DNA from: Ferdinandcohnia sp036962705
GTDB lineage: Bacteria > Bacillota > Bacilli > Bacillales > Bacillaceae_L
Assembly (NCBI RefSeq): GCF_036962705.1
Contig: NZ_JBALOQ010000018.1
Span: 93,415-157,414 of the forward strand
Direction: 5' to 3'
Length of the DNA stretch: 64,000 nt
The translations under genes were made by a program, and so were the position numbers. Within the stretch, counting starts at the first letter, position 1. Each line of letters opens with the position of its first letter. The notes under the pieces were generated by a model that saw only the letters and a list, made by a program, of their open reading frames with translations, made no database searches and was not told where the DNA came from. Shown piece after piece: positions 52,938 to 61,141 of this stretch.

Positions 52938-53495
52938 TTATGCGCGTGATATATAAGATCCTTCATCTGTGTTGATGATTAACACATCTCCTTCATTAAT
53001 GAAGAAAGGAACTTGTACAACTAAGCCTGTTTCAAGAGTAGCTGGTTTAGAACCACCAGAAGCAGTGTCCCCTTTAATACCAGGCTCTGTTTCAGTAACT
53101 TTAAGCTCAACTGTATTTGGAAGCTCGACCCCTAGCGTTTCGCTTTGGAACATCATGATGTGAACTTCCATATTTTCTTTCAAGAACTTTAACTCATATT
53201 CAATCGCAGATGCTGGTAGCTCGATTTGCTCATAGGATTCATTGTCCATGAATACATGTGAATCACCATTCGCATATAGATATTGCATTCTACGGTTTTC
53301 GATTTGTGCTTTTGCTACTTTTTCACCGGCGCGGAAGGTTTTTTCTTGCACATTACCTGAGCGTAAATTACGAAGCTTCGAACGAACGAATGCAGCACCT
53401 TTTCCTGGCTTCACGTGTTGGAAATCCATAACTCTCCAAATTCCACCATCTACCTCAATTGTCAAACCTGTACGAAAATCGTTAACTGAAATCAT
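52938..53495 (-). CDS. efp: Translation elongation factor P
   Basis: A 185-residue, three-domain beta-barrel factor that relieves ribosome stalling at polyproline. The modifiable lysine K32 sits in the loop HVKPGKGAAF. The C-terminal signature begins VELKVTETEPG near 127. It follows yqhT by 40 bp, as in B. subtilis, and ends at a terminator. Confidence 0.97.
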   Translation of the reverse strand: MISVNDFRTGLTIEVDGGIWRVMDFQHVKPGKGAAFVRSKLRNLRSGNVQEKTFRAGEKVAKAQIENRRMQYLYANGDSHVFMDNESYEQIELPASAIEYELKFLKENMEVHIMMFQSETLGVELPNTVELKVTETEPGIKGDTASGGSKPATLETGLVVQVPFFINEGDVLIINTDEGSYISRA

Positions 53496-53535
53496 ATATT
53501 ATTTCCTCCTAATTCAATTGGTGACAAATCTTTGT

Positions 53536-54597
53536 CTAAAGAATAATTAATTCCTTTTTAGAGAAAGTAAGAGTTTCGTTGCCGTCTTTTCTAACAACAA
53601 GATCGTCTTCAATTCTCACGCCACCTAAACCTGCTATGTATATTCCTGGTTCACAGGTTACGATCATACCTGGTTCAAGTACATTGTCAGATCGGAATGA
53701 TAAGGATGGCTGCTCATGAACCTCCATACCAAGTCCATGGCCGGTGGAATGACCAAAATATTCGCCATATCCTTTTTCCGCAATGTAATCACGAGTTAGA
53801 GCATCAGCTTCTTTACCTGTAATGCCAGCCTTGATCCCTGCCATACCACGAAGTTGAGCCTCTAAAACAACTTCATAAATATTTCTTAGTTCATCGCTTG
53901 GAGTACCAACTGCAACGGTACGTGTGATGTCAGAACAATATCCTTTATAGTATGCTCCATAATCTAGAGTTACAAAATCACCCTTTTCAATCACTTTATC
54001 GCTTGCTACCCCGTGTGGTAAGGCAGAACGATAACCTGATGCAACAATTGTGTCGAATGAAGATGAAGTAGCACCCTGTTTTCGCATAAAGAATTCTAAC
54101 TCAGTTGAAACTTCAATTTCTGTAATGCCAGGACGAATCACATCTAAGATATGTGTAAAGGCGGCGTCAGCTATCTCCGCTGCTTCCTTTAATATCTTAA
54201 TCTCTGATTCTGTCTTAATCAAGCGTAACTTTTCAATTGTACCTGATACAGGGACAAGTTCTGCCTTCACTTCTTTATCGTATGCAGTATATGTCGCAAA
54301 AGAAAGATCCTCCTGCTCAAATCCAAGCTTTTTAATTCCCATTTTTTCAGCTTGTTTAGCGACCTCTTCAATGATCGGACCTGAATGTTGCACAATTTCA
54401 AATTCCTTCACTTGTTCATTTGCTTGCTCCACATAGCGAAAATCTGTAATAAAAACTGACTTCTCTCGAGAAATGAGGGCAACACCTGCTGTGCCGGTGA
54501 AATTTGTTATGTAACGTCTGTTGTAGCTATTGGTAACCAATAAACCATCGATTCCATAGCCAGAAAAACTCTCTCGTAATTTTTCTAATTTACTCAT
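53536..54597 (-). CDS. yqhT: M24-family Xaa-Pro peptidase (YqhT)
   Basis: A 353-residue aminopeptidase-P/prolidase-like protein. The C-terminal pita-bread domain has metal ligands in LDYGAYYKGYCSDITRT (two Asp), GHGLGMEVHEQP (His) and CEPGIYI (Glu) plus GGVRIEDD (Glu). It pairs with efp, which concerns proline-rich proteins, a common arrangement. Confidence 0.95.
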   Translation of the reverse strand: MSKLEKLRESFSGYGIDGLLVTNSYNRRYITNFTGTAGVALISREKSVFITDFRYVEQANEQVKEFEIVQHSGPIIEEVAKQAEKMGIKKLGFEQEDLSFATYTAYDKEVKAELVPVSGTIEKLRLIKTESEIKILKEAAEIADAAFTHILDVIRPGITEIEVSTELEFFMRKQGATSSSFDTIVASGYRSALPHGVASDKVIEKGDFVTLDYGAYYKGYCSDITRTVAVGTPSDELRNIYEVVLEAQLRGMAGIKAGITGKEADALTRDYIAEKGYGEYFGHSTGHGLGMEVHEQPSLSFRSDNVLEPGMIVTCEPGIYIAGLGGVRIEDDLVVRKDGNETLTFSKKELIIL

Positions 54598-54637
54598 CTA
54601 GCTTTCCCCCTAAATGCTCTAATACGTAAAACTCCCT

Positions 54638-54668
54638 TAAAAATAGAATGTTCGAACAAGAACATTCT
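54638..54668 (-). terminator. Intrinsic terminator of yqhR
   Basis: AGAATGTTC (54645-54653) pairs with GAACATTCT (54660-54668), followed by ATTTTT on the minus strand. It separates yqhR from the yqhT-efp unit. Confidence 0.85.
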
Positions 54669-54690
54669 ATCATAATTCCCCTTCATTTAC

Positions 54691-55212
54691 CTACTCATTT
54701 GTAGAGACAGCTTGCCTTTCTCCCTTCATTTCATTTTGCTCAAATGAAATCGAGTAACCAATAAAGACACCATATAGTATATAAAAGCATATTGTAGTAA
54801 TAACTGTATTACGGTCAAGTTCGGCAACGGTTTTGATATCCGGAAAGATTGGATTAAACAGATAAAACACAATTAGCCATAAAACGATGCCAAAACCGAC
54901 ACCAACCCAAATGGACTTTAACTTTTTTAGTAAAGCATAATATATAAATGCTACTCCGATTGATATAATACCAATCACAAAAATTCCAATAAACTGACCT
55001 AACACACGATTTTTCCAATCACCAAGGATCCATGGCTTAAGAATTAGATTTGGGCTAAGTTCAGTAAAATGGAAAACATACGTAAAATAGGACAGCAAAC
55101 TCCAAAAAATGCCCCCGAACAAACCTATCACAACAACCTTACCGATTATAGACATCTCACGGTCTTTTTTATTTTGTTCAAGTTCTGGATTCTTTTTTTC
55201 AGCATCTACCAT
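54691..55212 (-). CDS. yqhR: YqhR family membrane protein
   Basis: A 173-residue protein with a polar N terminus (1-22) and four membrane helices (about 23-47, 70-92, 98-120, 137-158). FHFTELSPNLILKPW and the later GFGIVLWL segment match the YqhR family. In B. subtilis yqhS (aroQ) lies between yqhT and yqhR and yqhQ on the other side; neither is here. Function unknown. Confidence 0.85.
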   Translation of the reverse strand: MVDAEKKNPELEQNKKDREMSIIGKVVVIGLFGGIFWSLLSYFTYVFHFTELSPNLILKPWILGDWKNRVLGQFIGIFVIGIISIGVAFIYYALLKKLKSIWVGVGFGIVLWLIVFYLFNPIFPDIKTVAELDRNTVITTICFYILYGVFIGYSISFEQNEMKGERQAVSTNE

Positions 55213-55513
55213 AGATCAACACCTCCATTTGGTAGTATGTCCAGAACTTTTTTAATCTATATAAAAAAGATTCGTGGAAAAATGTGTAGTAATGGAAATT
55301 GCTGGGCACAATAGTAAATGTTTATTGGAATAAAAATAAAATTGTCATAATTGATGTTGTTAACATAGAGGTTTATTAGTATTTCTTGTAGAATATATAT
55401 AAGAAGAAGTACTTATTTTTTTTACAATTATCAATTAATTTAATGAAATATACGAGCAACAACGATATTGTTTTATAATACAATATAAGTATAGCTTTCA
55501 GGAGGTGTATCTC

Positions 55514-55921
55514 ATGAAACGTCGTAAATCAAATATAGTCGTCATGATTTTACTAGGATTAGGTGCACTTGGATTTGTCTACACTCTATTCACTCGTCCG
55601 GGTTCATTACTCGTGCAAGCAGGCATGATTTTCCTATTCATAGGTATAATCTATCTACTATATAAATTTGTGATTAGTCGACGAATGGGAGGAAAGGAAC
55701 ATTCCGCTTATTTACGCGCAGCTAAACAATCAAGGAAGCGATTTAAAACTGGAAGTCAAAAAAAGGCACAGACTATTGGAGTGGGCAGTAAGAAACCTAC
55801 GACAAGCGCGACAAAACGATCGACTGTATCGTCTATTCACAAAAAGAGAAAAACGAATACGACACACCTAACCGTAATTGAAGGAAAAAAGGGAAAAAAG
55901 AAGAATCGAGCATTATTTTAA
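55514..55921 (+). CDS. yqhP: SA1362-family membrane protein (YqhP)
   Basis: A protein of about 135 residues with two helices (about 8-25 and 35-53) and a long Lys/Arg/Thr-rich cytoplasmic tail that could bind nucleic acid or the envelope. The ATG at 55514 lies 9 nt after GGAGG; the earlier GTG overlaps the ribosome site. Convergent with yqhO; a palindromic terminator follows at once. Confidence 0.82.
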   Translation: MKRRKSNIVVMILLGLGALGFVYTLFTRPGSLLVQAGMIFLFIGIIYLLYKFVISRRMGGKEHSAYLRAAKQSRKRFKTGSQKKAQTIGVGSKKPTTSATKRSTVSSIHKKRKTNTTHLTVIEGKKGKKKNRALF

Positions 55922-55955
55922 CTTTATTCAGCAGTTGACTGAATAAAGTTTTTTT
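55920..55955 (+). terminator. Terminator of yqhP built from the dispersed-repeat palindrome
   Basis: AACTTTATTCAG (55920-55931) pairs perfectly with CTGAATAAAGTT (55939-55950), followed by T5. The same arms end the dispersed repeat at 44693-44790, so a repeat terminus appears to work here as a terminator. Confidence 0.88.
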
Positions 55956-55964
55956 GATTCTCCT

Positions 55965-56849
55965 TTAATAACCCCAGGTTCGTAAAAAGGCTTCAGCACG
56001 CTTTTTACCTATCTGAATGAGTTCTTGCTTTTTTTCATCCGTTACACTAAACTCTGTCGTCAAACCACTTTCAATTGGTATAAAAATGATGTTTTTTTCA
56101 TGTCGACGTGAGATATAGCGTGCATCATGGGCATTTTTCATGGTTTCGAAGAGGGCTCCAAACATATCGATGGCATTGTTAATTTTATTTTGTTTTTGCT
56201 GCTGACTATTTCCACTCAGCTTAATTCCAAGGACAGGGCGTTTTTTTAATTTTTTTTCTTCATCAAAAAGCCAAATTGGAAAGTTTGATAATACCCCACC
56301 ATCCACTACGATTGTATTGCCTTGATAGTCTTTTAAACGGACGGGCTCAAAAAAATAAGGGAGGCTACAGCTCATCCGAACCGCTTTTGCAACCGGAAAG
56401 GATGCCGGATGAATGCCATAGCGTTCTAAATCATCTGGCAACACTATGATTCTTCCATTCGTTAAATCAGAGGCAATAATCCTTAATCGACCTTGCGGGA
56501 GGTTTTGAAAGGTCACAACACCCTTCGCGCGGAGCTTTTGATAAATCCATTTCTCTAACATATCGCCTTTATATAAACCAAGCCGCCAATATAAAAGAAG
56601 CCATTTAGCTAGGGGTGTAGGCAACAGGGCTTTTCGTTGATCCAAAAAAGCACTGAGGTCTAATTCTTCCATGAGGGCAATAATTTCACCACTTGTGTAA
56701 CCCGCCGCAATTAGGGAGGCAACTAAGGAACCTGCACTAGTTCCGGCCATTCTTTTAAAAGCCAATCCCCTTGCCTCAATTGCCTGATACGCGCCAATTA
56801 GCGCAAATCCTTTTATGCCTCCACCCGAAAAAACGCCATCGATTAACAT
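55965..56849 (-). CDS. yqhO: Patatin-like phospholipase (YqhO)
   Basis: A 294-residue patatin-family lipid acyl hydrolase. The oxyanion loop GGGIKG is at 9-14, nucleophile S39 in GTSAGS, and the dyad aspartate in VDGG near 190. There is no signal peptide. It is the only member of this family here, convergent with yqhP. Physiological lipid unknown. Confidence 0.92.
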   Translation of the reverse strand: MLIDGVFSGGGIKGFALIGAYQAIEARGLAFKRMAGTSAGSLVASLIAAGYTSGEIIALMEELDLSAFLDQRKALLPTPLAKWLLLYWRLGLYKGDMLEKWIYQKLRAKGVVTFQNLPQGRLRIIASDLTNGRIIVLPDDLERYGIHPASFPVAKAVRMSCSLPYFFEPVRLKDYQGNTIVVDGGVLSNFPIWLFDEEKKLKKRPVLGIKLSGNSQQQKQNKINNAIDMFGALFETMKNAHDARYISRRHEKNIIFIPIESGLTTEFSVTDEKKQELIQIGKKRAEAFLRTWGY

Positions 56850-56971
56850 AGAACCCCTCCCAATCCCCCACTATAGAAGTAAGGGAGTTCTGCTAAAAAA
56901 TGTTAAAACAATGCCTTTATACATTTGTAATCACGAAGCTTGGGAATTAGTACGTATGATTATCTTTGAAA

Positions 56972-57004
56972 ATAAAAAAAAGAAGGAATCGATTTGATTC
57001 CCTC
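56972..57004 (-). terminator. Intrinsic terminator of nrdJ
   Basis: GAAGGAATC (56982-56990) pairs with GATTCCCTC (56996-57004) with one G-T wobble; a T-run follows on the minus strand. Confidence 0.82.
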
Positions 57005-57016
57005 TTACTGTTTAAA

Positions 57017-58144
57017 TTACAATCCACATTTTAGTTGAGCATTACAGTTTGTACATGTGTTACATCCACCAAGATCTTCTACTGTACCTTGACGACATAC
57101 CGGGCATGTATCGCCTACTTCAGAACCAATTGTAACGTCAGTTTGACGTAAATCCATGATAGTATCCATAAGGACTACACGGTTTTTTGGTTTTTCTTCT
57201 TCCTCTGTTGTAACTTCTGTATCATCAAAAGTATTCTCTTCCGCTTTTAATGTAAGAACTTGAGCGTCCCGGCTTCCATCAACGTAAACCGTTCCACCTT
57301 TTGCTCCACCTTTGTAGAGGCGCTCATATACAGCTTCTACTTGAGAAACAGTATAGCCTTTTGGTGCATTAACAGTTTTACTGATGGAGCTGTCAATCCA
57401 ACGTTGGATGACGCATTGTACATCAGCATGTGCTTCGGGTGATAGCTCCATTGCAGAAACGAACCAGTTAGGAAGGTTGTTTGGATCTGCTTCTGGATGC
57501 TGCTCTAAATATTCCTGAACGATATCTGCTTTTACTTCAATAAACTTACCTAAGCGTCCACTTCTGAAATATGAGAATGAGAAGTAAGGTTCTAAACCTG
57601 TTGAGACGCCAACCATTGTTCCTGTGCTGCCTGTTGGAGCCACAGTTAGTAAGTGTGAGTTACGAATTCCGTGTTCTTTGATTCCTTCTTTGATATCTTC
57701 AGGCATTTTTTGCATGTATCCAGTATTTATGAAGGCTTCTCTGATACGATTGCCATCCTCTTGTGAATTACCTTCTAAGAATGGAAAGCTGCCTTTTTCT
57801 TTTGCTAATTCGATTGAAGCACGGTAAGCAGTTGTTGCGATTGTTTCGAACACATCGTCAACTAGCTTATTTCCTTCCTCTGAACCATATTCGGTCTCAC
57901 AGTAGATAAGGAGGTCGTGTAATCCCATAACACCTAGACCAACACGGCGCTCACCTAACGCTTGCTTTTTATTATCTTCTAAGAAGTATGGAGTTGCATC
58001 GATTACGTTATCCTGCATTCTTACTCCAACTTCAACTGTTTGCTTAAGCTTATCAAAGTTAACAGTTTTAGTGTCTTTATCAACCATTTCAGCTAAATTA
58101 ACAGCTGCAAGGTTACATACACTGTATGGTGCGAGAGGTTGCTC
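57017..58144 (-). CDS. nrdJ: B12-dependent ribonucleotide reductase NrdJ, exon 2 (C-terminal 375 residues)
   Basis: Continues NrdJ from the active-site glutamate. It begins GEQPLAPYSVCNLAAVNL across the splice point: Glu is the catalytic acid beside the thiyl Cys, and the Cys in YSVCN is the second redox Cys. PTGSTG near residue 150 of this exon is the substrate phosphate loop. The end is Cys-rich (CPVC, CNTCTNC), a likely zinc or redox tail. No start or ribosome site precedes it, so it depends on splicing. Exons 1 and 2 together give 854 residues, full length for the family. Confidence 0.93.
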   Translation of the reverse strand, partial: EQPLAPYSVCNLAAVNLAEMVDKDTKTVNFDKLKQTVEVGVRMQDNVIDATPYFLEDNKKQALGERRVGLGVMGLHDLLIYCETEYGSEEGNKLVDDVFETIATTAYRASIELAKEKGSFPFLEGNSQEDGNRIREAFINTGYMQKMPEDIKEGIKEHGIRNSHLLTVAPTGSTGTMVGVSTGLEPYFSFSYFRSGRLGKFIEVKADIVQEYLEQHPEADPNNLPNWFVSAMELSPEAHADVQCVIQRWIDSSISKTVNAPKGYTVSQVEAVYERLYKGGAKGGTVYVDGSRDAQVLTLKAEENTFDDTEVTTEEEEKPKNRVVLMDTIMDLRQTDVTIGSEVGDTCPVCRQGTVEDLGGCNTCTNCNAQLKCGL

Positions 58145-58223
58145 CAGTTCTCGCAAATGTTATCCTACCGGCTTTTTATCCGATAGTTCTTACGGTTGAG
58201 TTCCCGTAAGTTCAGCATACATT

Positions 58224-58616
58224 TTAATTACACAAACTCTTCATGAACCTTAGTAATTCTTTTCTTCCACGATCTTCACCAAATACAGCTTTTGATATAA
58301 CTCTGAAGTCTTTTACACCAAATTCTGTTTGGATATTTATTAATAACGGAGAAATAGTTGTTTTAATTTTATTAAATGGTGCTCTAGAAACAATTTCGTT
58401 ATTATCAATTGTCCAGCGAATAATGTAATCCTTTATATCGTGATGAATAATCTGTCTTCGTTCTACATAATGGATTGTTGCTCTTTTTATAGCAACCTTT
58501 CCAGCACAAGACTGGCTACAATATTTTTTGGCCGATGTAATAAATGTTTCAAATTGCTTCGCACATTGTTTACAAAATCTTATTTCACGAGGAGTTTTAA
58601 TATAGCCCTTTTTCAT
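58224..58616 (-). pseudogene. C-terminal part of intron homing endonuclease, zinc finger (frameshifted)
   Basis: A 130-codon frame overlapping the nuclease frame by 20 nt in the +1 frame. Residues 14-37 hold two Cys pairs (FCKQC and YCSQSC), a zinc finger common in the tails of homing endonucleases. It has no convincing ribosome site, and sequence flows naturally from the nuclease frame across an A-run, so it is best read as the broken end of the same gene. Independent translation remains possible. Confidence 0.65.
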
Positions 58617-59151
58617 TCCACTTTTTCTTTTTTCTTAATCCACTAAGCATTTTCCGTCTTGCTACACTGTCCTTTGCCCATAGGAGTTTTGTATGATCGC
58701 CTATTTTCTTTTTGGTACTCTCACTATGTCTAAGGTTAAAGTGCCCATTCAATTCTCCAAATGCAGCCTTATTAAGTGTTGTGTGTTCAGAATTTATCCA
58801 TTCTGTGATGACTGAATTTAAAGTGAATGTTAGTGTCATATATAGGTCTAACAATTCCTCATAAGAAATTAATTCACAATCAATATTGTGCTTATCAGCA
58901 ATTATTTCTAGAACTTTTTTAGCATCTTCATTAGCTTTTTTATTTCGAGATTTAATTTCAACTATCTTCTTTATTTCTCCGTTTTCCCCATAGAAGAAAA
59001 AATCAGGCTTATATACTTTATACCCAACATCAAAGTTTGTATCTTCATAGCTCCAAGGAACAGAATGAAAATCAAGGTATCTTGCATATGCGTATTCGTA
59101 TGAACTCCTTAAATAATGTTCTTTATAGAATCCCGCATATCCTCTATTCAT
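58597..59151 (-). pseudogene. PD-(D/E)XK-type homing endonuclease, N-terminal part
   Basis: A 184-residue frame starting at ATG 59151 behind TGAGGTGAG. YKPDFFFYGE followed by VEIKSRN gives the PD...(E)xK nuclease core near residues 48-70. A NUMOD3-like segment (HSESTKKKIGDHTK) lies near 147-160. It sits inside the nrdJ intron, where such enzymes spread the intron by cutting empty alleles. The frame stops just where the zinc-finger frame begins, so the gene is probably frameshifted, though the nuclease core is whole. Confidence 0.75.
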
Positions 59152-59360
59152 TCTCTCACCTCAAATTTTCACGTCTTGATTTGGGTTGTTTATGAAATTG
59201 TGTAATTTTGCGGCCTCGTGGATGGATTATATTCTGTTATAACAGGTTCACCATCTATGCGTTGCCCCTGACTGAGTCTTTACTTTCAGCCTTCGGTTCG
59301 GGTTGCCAATCTCAGGATCCCCGCTTTATTCCGCAATGTTTAACGTGAGGCAAGCTATTT

Positions 59361-60797
59361 ACCACACGGATTTGTTGCAACAACTTTTTGACCGTAGCTT
59401 TGCGCGTTTGTCATTTCGTTTGCATTATCAATAAAGAAAATTCCTGGTTCCGCAGCATAAGTAGCACAGATATTGATTAGGTTCCAAAGCTCTTTTGCCT
59501 TGATTTTACGATATACACGTACTTTATGGCCTAGTTTTTCCCACTCACGTACGTCCCCAACCTTATGCCATTCTTCATTGTAGATTTTCATCTCTTCTTC
59601 ATTGTAGCTTTCAACATCTGGGAATTTAAGTTCATATAACCCATCGTCTTCAACAGCCTGCATAAAATCCTTAGTGATACACACAGAAATATTTGCACCT
59701 GTTAAGAACTCCGGATTATGAACACTATAAGTTCCACCAGTTACTAGCTTTTGTTCAGCGTCTTTTATGATTTTATCACTAAATCCACCAAGACCAGGAA
59801 TTTGTTTATAGTTCACAATACCTTGGTACATTTGAACCTCTTGCTCTGAAAACGGAGTGAATTTTAGCTTTTCTTGAGCGTATTTTTTAATTGTTTCATC
59901 TTCTGTATTTTCGATTAAATAACGAAGAATTCTTGGGTTTTGCATTTTTGAAATGATGAATTCAATAATGTCCGGATGAAAATCCGCAAGCATGATCATC
60001 TGAGCTCCGCGTCTTGATCCACCCTGTTCAACAAGATGTGTTAATTTCGCAATGTCATCTAACCATGAAACAGAACCAGATGACTTACCATTTACACCGC
60101 GTGCTAGTGTGTTACGTGGACGTAAGGTAGAACCGTTTGTTCCGACACCGCCACCACGGCTCATGATTTCCATGACCTGTTTACGGTGCTCAGAGATACC
60201 TTCACGAGAATCCTGAATATACGGCATTACGTAACAGTTAAAATACGTCACATCTGTATCCGCACCCGCTCCGTAGAGAACTCGTCCAGCTGGAATGAAG
60301 TTTAGACTTACAAGCTCTTGATAGAACTTTTCAAACCATTCCTTACGCTTCTCTTCCGTGTTCTCAACTGAAGCTAAACCAGTGGCATTTCTCTTTGCAA
60401 TTTGCTCATAGAAGACTTCAAGTGGCTTCTCAATAACGTCAAGTGAACGATTAACAATTCCTGTTTCCACTTCTTCAGGATTGTCCAACACACCGCGATA
60501 CTCTTCATCGACTAGCACCTGTGCTGTCTTTTGTTCCCAATCGATGTCAACGATGAAACCTAAACCACGTGCAGGAAACTTAGGATCTTCCTTAATGGTT
60601 AGAACAACAAAGTCACCTTCTGCAAGTGTAAGCTTCTCAGTATCCTTAAAGGTATACCTATCAAGCATTACAAGCCTAGATACACCTTTATGCGTTATCT
60701 TCATGTCCTCTGTAATTGGATGGACCTGAGGAAAAAGGCGTATATCCTGGTTCAACCTTTCAACATTAATATTCATTTTTTCTAGCACAACAGTCAT
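59361..60797 (-). CDS. nrdJ: B12-dependent ribonucleotide reductase NrdJ, exon 1 (N-terminal 479 residues)
   Basis: Class II ribonucleotide reductase, making deoxyribonucleotides with adenosylcobalamin instead of a tyrosyl radical. The exon has FNCYVMP (first redox Cys, near 186), GGGVGTNGS, GGSRRGAQM and ends at the thiyl Cys motif NPCG. Two codons later in the intron the frame meets TAG. The ATG at 60797 has GGGAG 8 nt upstream; an in-frame GTG two codons before is rejected. Paired NrdR boxes lie upstream. Confidence 0.94.
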
Positions 60798-60860
60798 TCT
60801 CACATCTCCCTTAAATCTATTAATTCAATTGTGTTTATTTTAGTGTGATAAAATTAAAGT

Positions 60861-60889
60861 ATCATATATCCATATTAAAGACAACACAA
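60861..60889 (-). promoter_or_regulatory. Promoter of nrdJ
   Basis: On the minus strand TTGTGT (60889-60884) and TATGAT (60866-60861) are 17 bp apart. The proximal NrdR box ends directly upstream of the -35. Confidence 0.55.
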
Positions 60890-60890
60890 A

Positions 60891-60939
60891 AATCAATATA
60901 TAGTGTTTAAATAATTTTCGACACTACTACATATTGATT
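60891..60939. promoter_or_regulatory. Paired NrdR boxes upstream of nrdJ
   Basis: Box 1 (60891-60906) reads ACACTATATATTGATT on the minus strand. Box 2 (60924-60939, plus strand CTACTACATATTGATT) matches it at 13 of 16 positions. Centres are 33 bp apart, three helical turns, the normal NrdR layout. The rest of 60804-61114 shows nothing further. Confidence 0.78.
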
Positions 60940-61114
60940 TTTATATAAATAAAATCTATTTTGTCAAACTAAAAATAGTATAATAAATAAAGAAAAACAG
61001 AGGAAAAACTAGGTAAACTAAATTATTTAGTCTTTTTTGAAGAATTTTGTCGGTTGCTTTTTACCTATATTAGCCAAAACTCAGTTACACCAAAGATTTC
61101 CGGTTTTATCCAAG

Positions 61115-61141
61115 TAAAAAAACGACTAAAAAAAGTCGTTT
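61115..61141 (-). terminator. Intrinsic terminator of lipM
   Basis: AAACGACT (61120-61127) pairs with AGTCGTTT (61134-61141); a T-run follows on the minus strand. It overlaps the lipM stop codon. Confidence 0.83.

Larger units (their letters stand above)
58145..59360 (-). mobile_element. Group I-like intron in nrdJ (1216 nt) carrying a homing endonuclease gene
   Basis: Removing 59360-58145 joins GGT to GAG and restores the NPCGE motif in frame. The 5' exon ends in U and the intron ends in G, as in group I introns. CGUGUGGU at the 5' exon end pairs with GCCUCACG inside the intron, with a terminal U-G wobble (P1, one U-U mismatch); GCUU before it can pair with GAGC of the 3' exon (P10). Hairpins CTTACGG/CCGTAAG (58189-58210) and CTATCGG/CCGGTAG (58165-58186) lie at the 3' end; GATGG/CCATC (59221-59255) with CTGTTATAACAG inside lies near the 5' end. 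The catalytic core pairings P3-P8 were not resolved by eye. Confidence 0.85.

Noticed and set aside
55280..55320. Short frame MCSNGNCWAQ before yqhP
   Set aside because: Ten codons, no ribosome site and no sign of conservation.
58616..58660. Programmed -1 frameshift at A AAA AAG joining the two endonuclease frames
   Set aside because: The -1 frame reaches TGA after a few codons; the zinc-finger frame is in +1.
58145..59360. Intein in NrdJ
   Set aside because: The frame after NPCG meets TAG within two codons, and the inserted frames lack intein splicing motifs at either end; an RNA intron explains the junction.
60804..61139. Cobalamin riboswitch before nrdJ
   Set aside because: No B12-box-like conserved block was recognised; the region holds NrdR boxes and a promoter. 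The mutA leader also shows none.
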